DNA of 64,000 nt from Mycolicibacterium mengxianglii. Its GTDB lineage: Bacteria > Actinomycetota > Actinomycetes > Mycobacteriales > Mycobacteriaceae. The position numbers and the translations under genes were made by a program. The stretch is taken from assembly GCF_015710575.1 (NCBI RefSeq), contig NZ_CP065373.1, positions 372,001 through 436,000 on the forward strand. Reading direction: 5' to 3'. This document shows positions 27,501 through 35,690 of this stretch, piece by piece (within the stretch, counting starts at the first letter, position 1; each line of letters begins with the position of its first letter). Below the pieces are notes generated by a model that worked only from the letters and a program-made list of their open reading frames with translations, searched no databases and was not told where the DNA came from.

Positions 27501-28774
27501 ATCCCCACGGCGACGCGTTTGTCCCGCTCCGGGTGGGCGAAGGCCCGCAACCAGACCGGGCGGGCCACGCTGCCGGGAAGCGGGAGCCGACCGAGCAGGT
27601 GAGCCAGGCCCAGCACGATCGGGATACGCAGCAGGGGTTCGAGTTTGTGCACATTGCGCAGTGGAGCCCCGGCGTCGTCCAGGAACAGCTGCACCTGGTG
27701 GGCCACCGGCGAGCCCAGCCCGCCGGCATAACCCAGCCCCATCAGCACCAGTCCGACCAGCAGGATGGTCACCACGCGTCCGCGGGCCGGCATGGTGCGC
27801 AGCGCCAGCCCGGCGAGCCCGGCCGCGGCCACCAGCGTGGTGGCCAACACGGCCACCGTGCCGGTGACCAGTGAGGTGCCGGCGGTGGCATTGGGTGCCA
27901 CGAACGGCGTCCAGGCCGCGGTGCCCCGCAGCATCTCCGTCAGCGATGTCCACTGGGTGGTGACACCGGAGGACTCGATGTAGTCGAGGAACGATGGGCT
28001 GATCCGGCCCAGCGACAGCAGGGCGACCACCCACCATGCGACGCCGAGCACGCTGGCCAGCAGCCACCACCCGCTGAATCGCCACCAGTTCCGGTTGGGA
28101 CGGTGCGTGGCCCACCAGATCAGCGCCGGCAGGCACGCGGTGAAGGTGGCGACCGCGTTCACCGCGCCCATCAACGCCAGTGCCACACCGGCGCGGCCGG
28201 CGAGCACTCGCAGGGACCGGCCGCTGTCGCCGCGCAGCGCCAGGATCACCGGTAGCAGCACCCACGGGGCAAGCATCATGGGCAACGTCTCCGAGGAGAT
28301 GGAGCCCAGTGTGGTGAGCACCCGGGGCGAGAGCGCGAACGCCGTGGCCGCCACCACCCGCGATGCGGTGGTGCCGATCTTGAGGGCCTCGGCCACACGC
28401 AGCAGGCCCCAGAAGCCGGCCGCCAGCAACAGCGCCCACCACAGCCGCTGGATCGCCCACGCCGGAATGCCCAGGACGTCGCCGGCCAGGAAGAACGCTC
28501 CGTGCGGGAACAGGTAGCCGTAGGCCTGGTTCTGTGCCTGCCCGAATGGCAGCTCGCTGTTCCACAGATTGGCCGCCCGCGCCAGGAATCGCAGCGGGTT
28601 GGCCGTCAGGTCGAGTTTGGTGTCAGGTGAGATCAGGCCCGGAGACTGGGCGAACGTCAACGCCAGACACAAGGCACCGACGAGCCAGAGCCAGCGGCGG
28701 GAAAGCTGTGCAGGCTCGACCGGATCGAGCCTTGTCGACGAAGCGCTCAGGCTAGCTGCGGTCGCCGTACTCAA
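24503..28774 (-). CDS. aftD: Alpha-(1->3)-arabinofuranosyltransferase AftD
   Basis: 1423 residues, colinear with Mtb Rv0236c (about 1400). It is a GT-C glycosyltransferase of the plasma membrane that adds arabinofuranose from decaprenyl-phospho-arabinose to arabinogalactan and lipoarabinomannan precursors. The N-terminal third carries about eleven membrane helices with the first-loop acidic SPDTKLDLTANP; the large outer part contains F5/8-type carbohydrate-binding folds (ATSWVSNALQAAVGQWLQVDF, DPRTSWTAPQ), and helices return near the C-terminus. The TTG at 28774 overlaps the DUF2613 gene by 23 bp; no ATG or GTG fits nearby. AftD is essential in mycobacteria. Confidence 0.95.
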   Translation of the reverse strand: MSTATAASLSASSTRLDPVEPAQLSRRWLWLVGALCLALTFAQSPGLISPDTKLDLTANPLRFLARAANLWNSELPFGQAQNQAYGYLFPHGAFFLAGDVLGIPAWAIQRLWWALLLAAGFWGLLRVAEALKIGTTASRVVAATAFALSPRVLTTLGSISSETLPMMLAPWVLLPVILALRGDSGRSLRVLAGRAGVALALMGAVNAVATFTACLPALIWWATHRPNRNWWRFSGWWLLASVLGVAWWVVALLSLGRISPSFLDYIESSGVTTQWTSLTEMLRGTAAWTPFVAPNATAGTSLVTGTVAVLATTLVAAAGLAGLALRTMPARGRVVTILLVGLVLMGLGYAGGLGSPVAHQVQLFLDDAGAPLRNVHKLEPLLRIPIVLGLAHLLGRLPLPGSVARPVWLRAFAHPERDKRVAVGIVALAALLAGTSLAWTGRLTPPGAFDAIPSYWQEAADWLSEHNTGTPAAGRVLVAPGSPFATQVWGGTHDEPLQVLGDSPWGVRDSIPLTPPQTIRALDSVQRLFAAGRPSAGLADTLARQGISYVVVRNDLDPDSSRSARPILVHRVMDGSPGLQKVAEFGDPVGPGLLEGFISDSGLRMRYPAVQIYRVSGADRPGAPYLAETDTMARVDGGPEALLRLDERRRLLGRPPLGPALLTGDAESAGLATPVVTVTDSPVARETDYGRVDDHSSAILAEGDTRHTHNRVGDYPAPGQDLVYGSWEGGRVTVSSSAADSTALPDVAPASGPAAAVDSDSATSWVSNALQAAVGQWLQVDFDHPVTNAVLTLTPSASTIGAQVNRIQVSTANGTTSVGVDKPGTPLTIALPYGETPWVRVTAVGTVDGSSGVQFGVTDLTITQYDASGFAHPVNLRHTALVPGPPPGAQVATWDLGSELLGRPGCIDAPDGVHCAAPLSLAPEEPASLSRKLTVPQTVSLMPTVWVRPRQGPELAGLIREPGTTRADGDADSFDVLGTAFAAADGDPRTSWTAPQGVVQHRTAPTLTLTLPAPTEVTAVELTPSSSPLPTHPTLVAVNLGTGPQVRSMAPDGPQTLTLKPTVTDTIQISVLDWVDVIDRTALGFDQVKPPGLAEVVALGRAGTPVAPADGARNRARTVTVPCGRGPVIATAGRFVQSSVTTTVGELLEGAPIAAQPCDATPVTLPAGEQEVLVSPGRAFFVDGIQLNSPTAATLPVAHAEPARTGAWDADHREISVTSTNSERVLVVPESVNPGWTATAADGSALRAVTVNGWQQGFVVPAGTDGTITLSFPSNGFYRAGLATGLALLPLLALMALLPGRRVSMGSTPAWHPGAWAVVGVVGAGALISGLAGAVVFGAAAALLWWLRDRPRARKAVTLGGVSGGMILAGAVLSRNPWRSVDGYVGFSPGVQLLALVAVGLLAASVINFSPGRESTNEEPTAT

Positions 28775-28925
28775 CGCGGTTGAGCACCGACGACGCCGGA
28801 TCCCCGGAAACCAGCGGCGGCTTGGTGTCCTCTTGCACCATCAGCGTCACGCCGAACACCGCGGCCGCGCCCAACAACAAACCGACCACGATGCTGGCGG
28901 CGGCTGGCACCACGAACCGGGTCAT
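28752..28925 (-). CDS. DUF2613 small membrane protein (Rv0236A-like)
   Basis: 57 residues, the same length as Mtb Rv0236A: MTRFVVPAAASIVVGLLLGA begins one transmembrane helix, followed by a short outer tail VQEDTKPPLVSGDPASSVLN and RVEYGDRS. The gene is shorter than most automatic cut-offs. Its end overlaps the TTG of aftD, which suggests coupled translation and a role with AftD at the membrane (inference from position conserved with Mtb). Confidence 0.85.
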   Translation of the reverse strand: MTRFVVPAAASIVVGLLLGAAAVFGVTLMVQEDTKPPLVSGDPASSVLNRVEYGDRS

Positions 28926-29004
28926 GTGGGGCTCCTCAGCGGATGGATCGGACGGTCAGGGATTGCTCGCCAACCTAGCACGGGAGGTCCGAGCGGCAGG
29001 TCAC

Positions 29005-29460
29005 TCACTGTCCCGGTGGGACGATCAACACAGGTCGCCCGCCGAAGCGCAAGACCCGGTCGGCCACGCTGGACTGCACCAGTGATCGCACACCCGTCGT
29101 GCCGCGGGTGCCCGTCACGATCAGGTCGGCGTCCAATTTGTCGGCAGCATCGATGATGGTGCGCCACACGGTGCCGGTGACCGCGACGCACAGCGTTTCG
29201 GTGTTCAGTCCGGCCCGGCGCGCCAGCGCCGCACCCTCGTCGTTGGTGCGCTGCGCGTCGGTGAACGCGATGTCGAGGTCGTCCTCGTCATAGGGATCAG
29301 GCGGGCCGTCGAGATCGAAGCTCACCGTGTCCACGCCACCCCGCAACGGTTCCCACACGGTCAGGACGACGGCGAGTTCAGCGGCGAGAAATTTGCCCGC
29401 GTAGTGCACTGCGCGCCGCGCGTTGGGGCTTCCGTCGTAGGCGATCATCAAGATCGTCAT
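29005..29460 (-). CDS. Universal stress protein (UspA family)
   Basis: 151 residues, one Usp domain: ILMIAYDGSPNARRAVHYA at the start and an ATP-site region reading VTGTRGTTGVRSLVQSSVADRVL, close to the G-2X-G-9X-G(S/T) pattern, then PVLIVPPG. It probably binds ATP and acts in stress or dormancy adaptation. The ATG at 29460 starts the domain. It is divergent from lpqI across 79 bp that also holds lpqI's promoter. Mtb does not have a usp gene in this place. Confidence 0.88.
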   Translation of the reverse strand: MTILMIAYDGSPNARRAVHYAGKFLAAELAVVLTVWEPLRGGVDTVSFDLDGPPDPYDEDDLDIAFTDAQRTNDEGAALARRAGLNTETLCVAVTGTVWRTIIDAADKLDADLIVTGTRGTTGVRSLVQSSVADRVLRFGGRPVLIVPPGQ

Positions 29461-29539
29461 GCCCCATGATTGCGCATTCGAGGTGTTCTGGTCGGAGGAC
29501 GAACGGATCCGGCTGGACCGGGCATGACACAGTGAGGTC

Positions 29540-30748
29540 ATGCCTAACACCCGAGCACTGACCCGCACCCTGGTGTCGCTCGCGGCGCTGCCGGCCATGT
29601 TGGCGGCGTGCACGTCTGTTGCGGAGGCGCCGCCGTCATCGTCGGCGGCAGCGCCGTCGCCGCAGCAGGGGGTCACCAACACACCGTTGTCGAACCCGTT
29701 GCCCGCCGCTCCTGCGCCGGCCGCGTGCGGCGATCTCCAGGGCCAGATCGCGGTGATGTCGACGCGGGACAAGCTGGCCCAGTTGCTGATGGTCGGCGTG
29801 CGGGACGGCGCCGATGCCCAGGCCGTGGTGGCCGACCAGCATGTCGGTGGGATCTTCATCGGCAGCTGGACGGACCGGTCGATGCTGAATGCAGGTCTGT
29901 CGAACGAACTCAATAGTGTGTCCGGGCCCTTTCCCGTGGCGGTCAGCGTCGACGAGGAGGGCGGCCGGGTGCAGCGGCTGTCGTCACTGATCGGCAGCCA
30001 GCCGTCGGCCAAGTCGTTGGCGGAGACCAGCACACCCGAGCAGGTGCATCAGATCGCGCTGGACCGTGGCCGTGCCATGCGGGCGCTCGGCATCACTGTG
30101 GACTTCGCTCCCGTCGTGGACGTGGTGACCACCGCCGGCGACGACAGCGTGATCGGTGACCGGTCCTTCGGCTCGGATCCCGCCGTCGTCACCGAGTTCG
30201 CCGGCGCCTACGCCCGCGGATTGCGCGAGGCCGGAGTGCTTCCGGTGCTCAAGCACTTCCCTGGCCACGGCAGCGGCTCGGGGGATTCGCACACCGGCGC
30301 GGTGACCACACCACCGATCGACCAGCTGCAGGCCTCGGACCTGGTGCCGTACCGCACTCTCACCACCCAGAGCCCCGTCGCGGTGATGGTCGGCCACCTC
30401 GAGGTGCCGGGCCTGACCGGAGCCGATCCGGCAAGCCTGAGCCCGGCGGCCTACCAACTGCTGCGTAGCGGCGGCTACGGCGGGCCACCGTTCGGCGGAC
30501 CGGTGTTCACCGACGACCTGTCCTCCATGGCGGCGATCACCGACCGCTACGGCGTGCCCGAGGCAGTGCTGAAGGCACTGCAGGCCGGCGCGGACGTTGC
30601 ACTGTGGGTGAGCACCAGCCAGGTGCCCGCCGTGCTGGACCGGCTGGAGCAGGCAGTGGCCGACGGCGAACTGGCGATGTCCGCGGTAGATGCCTCGGTG
30701 CTGCGAATCGCGCAGGTCAAGGGCGCTAATCCGCGGTGCGGCGGTTAA
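29540..30748 (+). CDS. lpqI: LpqI: lipoprotein beta-N-acetylglucosaminidase (GH3)
   Basis: 402 residues. A lipoprotein signal with lipobox LAAC at residues 21-24 is followed by a Ser/Ala/Pro-rich linker and a GH3 NagZ-type barrel: SVDEEGGRVQRL, the His/Asp dyad loop KHFPGHGSGSGDSH, and the nucleophile Asp in VFTDDLSSMAA. LpqI removes GlcNAc from muropeptides outside the membrane, in cell-wall recycling. In Mtb it is Rv0237, next to aftD as here. It is followed 43 bp later by the TetR gene. Confidence 0.93.
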   Translation: MPNTRALTRTLVSLAALPAMLAACTSVAEAPPSSSAAAPSPQQGVTNTPLSNPLPAAPAPAACGDLQGQIAVMSTRDKLAQLLMVGVRDGADAQAVVADQHVGGIFIGSWTDRSMLNAGLSNELNSVSGPFPVAVSVDEEGGRVQRLSSLIGSQPSAKSLAETSTPEQVHQIALDRGRAMRALGITVDFAPVVDVVTTAGDDSVIGDRSFGSDPAVVTEFAGAYARGLREAGVLPVLKHFPGHGSGSGDSHTGAVTTPPIDQLQASDLVPYRTLTTQSPVAVMVGHLEVPGLTGADPASLSPAAYQLLRSGGYGGPPFGGPVFTDDLSSMAAITDRYGVPEAVLKALQAGADVALWVSTSQVPAVLDRLEQAVADGELAMSAVDASVLRIAQVKGANPRCGG

Positions 30749-30791
30749 CCTGGGAGCACGGCAGCGAGGGTGACGCACGGGAGAGTGAGAC

Positions 30792-31415
30792 ATGGCAGGT
30801 GGTACCAAGCGGCTGCCGCGCGCTGTCCGCGAGCAACAGATGCTCGACGCCGCCGTGCAGGTGTTCTCGGTCAACGGCTATCACGAGACGTCGATGGACG
30901 CCATTGCCGCGAAAGCCGAGATCTCCAAGCCGATGCTCTACCTCTATTACGGCTCCAAGGAAGAACTGTTCGGCGCCTGCCTGGCTCGTGAGCTGGGGCG
31001 GTTCGTCGAAGCGGTGCGAGCCTCGGTTGACTTCACGCTGCCGCCGAAGGACATGCTGCGCAACACCATCTTGTCGTTCCTGCGGTACATCGACGCCAAC
31101 CGCGCGTCGTGGATCGTGTTGTACACCCAGGCCACCAGCTCCGCGGCGTTTGCGCACACCGTGCGTGAAGGCCGCGAACGCATCATCGACCTGGTAGCGC
31201 GGCTGCTCAGTGCAGGTACGCGAAATCCGGAGCCGGACACCGACTTCCAGATGATGGCGATCGCGCTGGTGGGTGCCGGCGAGGCCGTCGCCGCCCGCGT
31301 CAGCACCGGCGATGTCGATGTCGATGATGCTGCCGAGCTGATGATCAACCTGTTCTGGCGTGGACTGAAGGGCAAGCCGAGCGAGCGTGACGCCGCTGTG
31401 GCCCCGGAGCACTAG
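30792..31415 (+). CDS. TetR-family regulator (Rv0238-like)
   Basis: 207 residues: N-terminal helix-turn-helix ETSMDAIAAKAEISKPMLYL followed by YYGSKEELF, then an all-helical ligand-binding domain ending DAAELMINLFWRGLKGKPS. Divergent or neighbouring lipid genes (htdX, fabG4, fadA2, fadE5) are plausible targets. It converges with htdX (4 bp overlap at the ends). A second copy of its C-terminal end, partly diverged, lies antisense in the broken region at 53872. Ligand unknown. Confidence 0.88.
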   Translation: MAGGTKRLPRAVREQQMLDAAVQVFSVNGYHETSMDAIAAKAEISKPMLYLYYGSKEELFGACLARELGRFVEAVRASVDFTLPPKDMLRNTILSFLRYIDANRASWIVLYTQATSSAAFAHTVREGRERIIDLVARLLSAGTRNPEPDTDFQMMAIALVGAGEAVAARVSTGDVDVDDAAELMINLFWRGLKGKPSERDAAVAPEH

Positions 31416-32263
31416 AGCGCGCGTACCGTCCCGGTCAGGTGCGGGTAACCCTTGCGCAGATTGCACACCGAGATATCCCAGCCCGTCGCCACGCGGTCGA
31501 TGTACACGCCCGCGGTGGCGGGCAGGATCACCGGCTTGCCGAACTTGACGTGGTAGCTCACCGCATCGGGCAGCTGGCCCTCGATGTTCGCCAGCACCGC
31601 TGCGGCGCTGTACATCCCGTGTGCGATCACAGTGGGGAACCCGAACAGCTTGGCTGCCAACGCATTGGTGTGGATCGGGTTGTGGTCCCCGCCGACCGAG
31701 GCGTAGCGGCGGATCTGCCCCGGCGAGATACGCAGCAGGGCGCTCGGCGGGGGCAGTTTGGGCTGCTTCTGCGGTGGGGCTTTGGGTTGGTCGGACAGGC
31801 TGGTGCGCTGCTGGTGCAGGAACGTCGTGACCTGATGCCAGGCCACGTCATTGCCGACGCTGACATCGGCCACCACGTCGACCAGAAGTCCCTTGCGGTG
31901 CTCGCGAAGGTTCTCGGTGTGGGCTTTCACGTCCACGGTGTCGGTGACCGCGATCGGGCGATATTGCGTGATGCGATTCTCGACGTGCACCGAACCCATT
32001 GCCGCAAAAGGGAAATCGAATGCGGTGATCAATGCCATGACGGTCGGGAAGGTCATGGCGAACGGGTAGGTCAGTGGCACGGTGTCGCCGTAACGAAGAC
32101 CGGTCACCGCCGCATATTCGGCGACATTCGCGCGATTGATCGGCAGTTCCGACACGGTGAGCGCGCGCTCGGGCAGCGTGTCACCGCGGCGCACGAACGG
32201 CAGCGCGCCCGCCGCCGCGCGGGCCATGTTGCGCAGTCCGCTGGGCTGTTCGGTCACGGTCAT
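31412..32263 (-). CDS. htdX: 3-hydroxyacyl-thioester dehydratase HtdX
   Basis: 283 residues with a double-hotdog arrangement. The C-terminal MaoC-like half carries the hydratase-2 motif [20 protein letters not shown] with catalytic Asp/His, then [10 protein letters not shown]. In Mtb (Rv0241c) it dehydrates 3-hydroxyacyl thioesters in FAS-II-like or beta-oxidation steps. ATG 32263 overlaps the fabG4 stop (ATGA), so the fabG4-htdX operon of Mtb is conserved. The vapBC24 pair that lies between Rv0238 and Rv0241c in Mtb is absent. Confidence 0.93.
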   Translation of the reverse strand: MTVTEQPSGLRNMARAAAGALPFVRRGDTLPERALTVSELPINRANVAEYAAVTGLRYGDTVPLTYPFAMTFPTVMALITAFDFPFAAMGSVHVENRITQYRPIAVTDTVDVKAHTENLREHRKGLLVDVVADVSVGNDVAWHQVTTFLHQQRTSLSDQPKAPPQKQPKLPPPSALLRISPGQIRRYASVGGDHNPIHTNALAAKLFGFPTVIAHGMYSAAAVLANIEGQLPDAVSYHVKFGKPVILPATAGVYIDRVATGWDISVCNLRKGYPHLTGTVRAL

Positions 32264-33612
32264 GCTCCCAGCATGGCCTGGCCGCAGACCCGGATCGTAT
32301 TGCCGGTGACGGCGTTGGAGGCGGGGCTGGCGAAGAAGGCGATGGTCTCGGCGACGTCGACCGGGTGCCCACCCTGGAACAGCGAGTTGAGTCGGCGACC
32401 CACCTCGCGGGTGGCCAGGGGGATCGCTTCGGTCATCTTGGTTTCGATGAAGCCGGGCGCCACGGCGTTGATGGTGATGCCCTTCTCGCCCAGCGACGGT
32501 GCCAGTGCCTCGGTGAGGCCGATCATCCCGGCCTTGGTGGCCGCGTAGTTGGTCTGACCACGGTTACCGGCGATGCCCGCCATCGAGGACAGGCCGACGA
32601 TCCGGCCACCTTCGCCGATGCTGCCGTTGCCGACCAGCCCTTCGGTGAGGCGTTGCGGTGCAAGGAGGTTCACGGCGAGCACGGAGTTCCACTTGGCGTC
32701 GTCCATGTTGGCCAGCAGTTTGTCGCGGGTGATGCCGGCGTTGTTGACCAGGATGTCGGCCTTGCCGCCGTGGTGCTCGCGGAGGTGGGCGGTGATGCGG
32801 TCCACCGCATCATCGGCGGTGACGTCGAGAGTCAGCGCGGTGCCGTCCACCCGGGCGGCGGTTTCGGCGAGTGGTTCCGCAGCTGCCTCGACGTCGATGG
32901 CCACCACCTTGGCGCCGTCACGGGCGAACACCTCGGCGATGGTGGCGCCGATGCCCCGTGCGGCGCCGGTGACGATCGCGACCTTGCCGGCCAATGGCTT
33001 GTCCCAGTCGGCAGGCGGAGTGGAGTCGGCGTCACCGACGTGGAACACCTGGCCGTCGACGTAGGCAGACTTCGCCGACAGCAGGAACCGCAGGGTCGAT
33101 TCGAGCCCGGTCGCCGCCGGTTTGGCGGCGGGTGAGAGGTACACCAGCGAGATGGTGGCGCCGCGCTGCAGTTCCTTGCCCAGTGAGCGGGTGAATCCCT
33201 CGAGGGCGCGCTGGGCAATGTGCTCGTCGGTGGTCGAAGCCTGGTCGGGAGTAGTGCCGACGACGACGATGCGCCCGGAGGAGCCCAGGTTGCGCAGCAG
33301 TGGGGTGAAGAAATCGTGCAGCGCCTTCAGCTCCGCCGGCGTGGTGATCCCGGTGGCATCGAAGAGCAGTCCGCCGAAGGAGTCCGCCCAGCGGCCACCC
33401 AGGTTGTCGCCGACCAGGTCGTAATCGTCGGCCAGGGCGGTACGCATGGGCTCGGCGACCCGTCCCTCGCCACCGATCAGCAGGGCGCCGGCCAGCGGCG
33501 GATCGCCCGGACGGTAGCGGCGCAGCGACTCGGGCTTCGGCACGCCGAGTTGCTTGGCCAGGAACGAGCCCGGCGCCGAGTTGACCACTTGGGAGAACAG
33601 GTCGGAAGCCAC
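32260..33612 (-). CDS. fabG4: 3-oxoacyl-thioester reductase FabG4
   Basis: 450 residues, the long FabG4 type: an N-terminal flavodoxin-like non-catalytic domain (to about 205) and a C-terminal NAD(H)-dependent SDR domain with [18 protein letters not shown], and the Ser-Tyr-Lys centre [21 protein letters not shown]. It reduces 3-oxoacyl thioesters to the 3-hydroxy form, feeding HtdX. GTG start. It is divergent from fadA2 across 132 bp containing a TTAC-N6-GTAA palindrome. Confidence 0.94.
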   Translation of the reverse strand: MASDLFSQVVNSAPGSFLAKQLGVPKPESLRRYRPGDPPLAGALLIGGEGRVAEPMRTALADDYDLVGDNLGGRWADSFGGLLFDATGITTPAELKALHDFFTPLLRNLGSSGRIVVVGTTPDQASTTDEHIAQRALEGFTRSLGKELQRGATISLVYLSPAAKPAATGLESTLRFLLSAKSAYVDGQVFHVGDADSTPPADWDKPLAGKVAIVTGAARGIGATIAEVFARDGAKVVAIDVEAAAEPLAETAARVDGTALTLDVTADDAVDRITAHLREHHGGKADILVNNAGITRDKLLANMDDAKWNSVLAVNLLAPQRLTEGLVGNGSIGEGGRIVGLSSMAGIAGNRGQTNYAATKAGMIGLTEALAPSLGEKGITINAVAPGFIETKMTEAIPLATREVGRRLNSLFQGGHPVDVAETIAFFASPASNAVTGNTIRVCGQAMLGA

Positions 33613-33657
33613 AGAAACTGCCTCTCGTGTCGTGTTCGGGTGCTGTCCACCACGAAC

Positions 33658-33671
33658 TTACTCCAGAGTAA
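33658..33671. promoter_or_regulatory. Palindromic operator candidate TTAC-N6-GTAA
   Basis: An inverted repeat (arms extend to 7 bp, CTTACTC/GAGTAAG, 33657-33672) in the fabG4/fadA2 divergent promoter region. The same TTAC-N6-GTAA pattern occurs upstream of fadE5 at 37595. The size and symmetry fit a TetR-type operator; the regulator is not identified. Confidence 0.5.
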
Positions 33672-33744
33672 GAACAGTGGGTAGTATTGGCCCAACGGGT
33701 ATTACCCCACACTGAGTCAAACCCCGACTGATCTCACCTCGACA

Positions 33745-35073
33745 ATGACGGAGGTTCCCGTGTCCAGCCCGAGTTCAAACAGCCAATCCCGACGCCGCGT
33801 CGCAGTCCTGGGTGGCAACCGCATCCCGTTCGCACGTTCCGACGGTGCTTACGCCGAGGCGTCCAACCAGGACATGTTCACCGCGACGCTCGACGGCCTG
33901 GCCGAACGGTTCGATCTCGCCGGGCAACGCCTCGGCGCGGTGATCGGCGGTGCCGTACTCAAGCACAGTCGCGACTTCAACCTGATGCGGGAGTGCGTGC
34001 TGGGCTCATCCCTGTCGCCCTATACCCCGGCGTTCGACATCCAGCAGGCGTGCGACACCGGACTGCAGGCCGCCATCGCGGCCGCTGATGGTGTCGCGGC
34101 GGGTCGCTACGAGGTGGCTGCCGCGGGCGGGGTGGACACCACCTCGGATGCGCCGATCGGTTTCGGCGACGACCTCCGGCGCACCCTGCTGGGACTGCGC
34201 CGCGCCAAGTCGAACGTCGCCCGCCTCAAGCTGGTCGGCAAATTGCCGGCGTCGCTGGGTGTGGAGATCCCCACCAACGGCGAGCCCCGCACCGGTATGT
34301 CGATGGGCGAGCACGCTGCCATCACTGCCAAGCAGATGGGGATCAAGCGCGTCGACCAGGACGCCCTTGCCGCCGCCAGCCATCAGAGGATGGCTGCCGC
34401 CTACGACCGCGGCTTCTTCGACGACCTGGTGACTCCGTTCCTCGGGGTGTATCGGGACAACAACCTGCGTGCGGATTCGACGGCGGAGAAGCTGGCGAAA
34501 CTCAAGCCGGTTTTCGGTGTCCGAAACGGCGACGCGACCATGACGGCCGGCAACTCCACCCCGTTGACCGACGGCGCCTCGGTGGCGCTGCTGGCCAGCG
34601 AGGACTGGGCTGTCGAGCACGGTCACGAACCGTTGGCCTACTTCGTCGACGCCGAGACGGCTGCGGTGGATTACGTCAGCGGTGCCGACGGCCTGCTGAT
34701 GGCCCCGACGTACGCGGTGCCGCGGTTGTTGGCGCGCAACGGGCTGTCGCTGGGCGATTTCGACTTCTACGAGATTCACGAGGCGTTCGCATCGGTGGTG
34801 CTGGCTACGTTGCAGGCCTGGGAATCTGACGAGTATTGCAAAGAACGGCTGGGCCTGGACGCGGCACTGGGCTCCATCGACCGGTCGAAGTTGAACGTCA
34901 ACGGGTCCTCGTTGGCGGCCGGACATCCATTCGCCGCAACCGGTGGCCGGATCGTCGCCCAGCTGGCCAAGCAGCTCGCTGAGCGCAAACGGGAGACCGG
35001 CCAACCGGCGCGTGGCCTCATCTCGATCTGCGCAGCCGGTGGCCAGGGCGTCGCTGCAATCCTCGAAGTCTGA
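33745..35073 (+). CDS. fadA2: Acetyl-CoA acyltransferase FadA2
   Basis: 442 residues, thiolase fold. The nucleophilic Cys lies in QQACDTGLQAA (about residue 103); the active-site loop is IHEAFA (in place of NEAF, usual for this subgroup), then AAGHPFAATGGR and the second Cys in SICAAGGQGVA. It cleaves 3-oxoacyl-CoA thiolytically. It is divergent from fabG4-htdX and convergent with fadE5, as Rv0243 in Mtb. Several tandem hairpins lie after its stop. Confidence 0.93.
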   Translation: MTEVPVSSPSSNSQSRRRVAVLGGNRIPFARSDGAYAEASNQDMFTATLDGLAERFDLAGQRLGAVIGGAVLKHSRDFNLMRECVLGSSLSPYTPAFDIQQACDTGLQAAIAAADGVAAGRYEVAAAGGVDTTSDAPIGFGDDLRRTLLGLRRAKSNVARLKLVGKLPASLGVEIPTNGEPRTGMSMGEHAAITAKQMGIKRVDQDALAAASHQRMAAAYDRGFFDDLVTPFLGVYRDNNLRADSTAEKLAKLKPVFGVRNGDATMTAGNSTPLTDGASVALLASEDWAVEHGHEPLAYFVDAETAAVDYVSGADGLLMAPTYAVPRLLARNGLSLGDFDFYEIHEAFASVVLATLQAWESDEYCKERLGLDAALGSIDRSKLNVNGSSLAAGHPFAATGGRIVAQLAKQLAERKRETGQPARGLISICAAGGQGVAAILEV

Positions 35074-35168
35074 GTTCAAGACGTTTTACCCGGTAGCCAG
35101 GAGAATCTTGGAACATCTTTCTGAGTTTCGTAACGCGCGGCGAAGGGTAAGCGATGTACCGGATAGCT

Positions 35169-35208
35169 CCGTGTTGCCGTCTGACCCCCCGACCCGACGG
35201 CAACACGG
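35169..35208. terminator. Hairpin 1 after fadA2
   Basis: Perfect 13-bp arms (35169-35181 and 35196-35208) with a 14-base loop. No T-run follows directly. It lies about 95 bases after the fadA2 stop. Confidence 0.6.
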
Positions 35209-35220
35209 GGCGTCCTCCTT

Positions 35221-35244
35221 ATCCGGGTCGGCGTTGACCCGGAT
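35221..35244. repeat. Inverted repeat 2 after fadA2
   Basis: Perfect 9-bp arms (35221-35229 and 35236-35244) around a six-base loop, 12 bases after hairpin 1. It could be a second stop signal or part of a structured RNA. Confidence 0.55.
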
Positions 35245-35249
35245 GAACG

Positions 35250-35287
35250 ACCGCCGCTGGAGATGAGGGGATTCCGGCGGCGGTTTT
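35250..35287 (+). terminator. Hairpin 3 with T-tail after fadA2
   Basis: Twelve-bp arms (35250-35261 and 35273-35284) with one G/U wobble and an 11-base loop, followed by T residues. This has the form of a rho-independent terminator for fadA2. Confidence 0.65.
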
Positions 35288-35644
35288 CATGCGCGGATCA
35301 CCTGTCCCTATTCGACCGATGAGGTGCGTCGCAGCAACTTTTCGGCCAGCACCAGCTGCGGTCGAAGCCTGGCCGGCCGGCTCCGCTATCGACCACCCCA
35401 GGTGGTGCCGCTGAGCTTGAGCGAGCCGATCCTGCAGAGTCGAGTGGTGATGTGGAGCGTGGCCGCAGCCGCCCGCACCCACGATTGCGGCCTCCCCACC
35501 GCTGCCGGCGACCAGTTCGGCGTCGAACGGGGGTGGGGGAGCAGTGGTCATGGTCCAACCCTGCACTGCGCATCGCGGCTGCAGTACCCGCCAACCGCAC
35601 GAGAGGTTCCGCCGCGTGTCGGGACATCGGTCGGGTGTGAAACG

Positions 35645-35674
35645 CGAAAACCCCCGCCGCAGCGGGGGTTTTCG
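35645..35674. terminator. Terminator between fadA2 and fadE5
   Basis: A perfect 13-bp stem (35645-35657 with 35662-35674), loop CGCA, with four A on the left arm and four T on the right arm, so it works on both strands. It sits 17 bases beyond the fadE5 stop. Confidence 0.9.
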
Positions 35675-35690
35675 TCTGTCGGAGGCCGTC

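Larger units (their letters stand above)
35074..35690. other. Intergenic region fadA2/fadE5 with tandem hairpins and no firm gene
   Basis: 617 bases between convergent genes. It holds three hairpins after fadA2 (35169-35284) and one after fadE5 (35645-35674), listed separately. The only open frame of note, minus 35566-35219 (115 codons, Ala/Gly/His-rich with MTTAPPPPFDAELV), shows no recognisable domain and runs through one hairpin at its end, so I do not call it a gene. A non-coding RNA between the hairpins is possible but unsupported. Confidence 0.5.
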
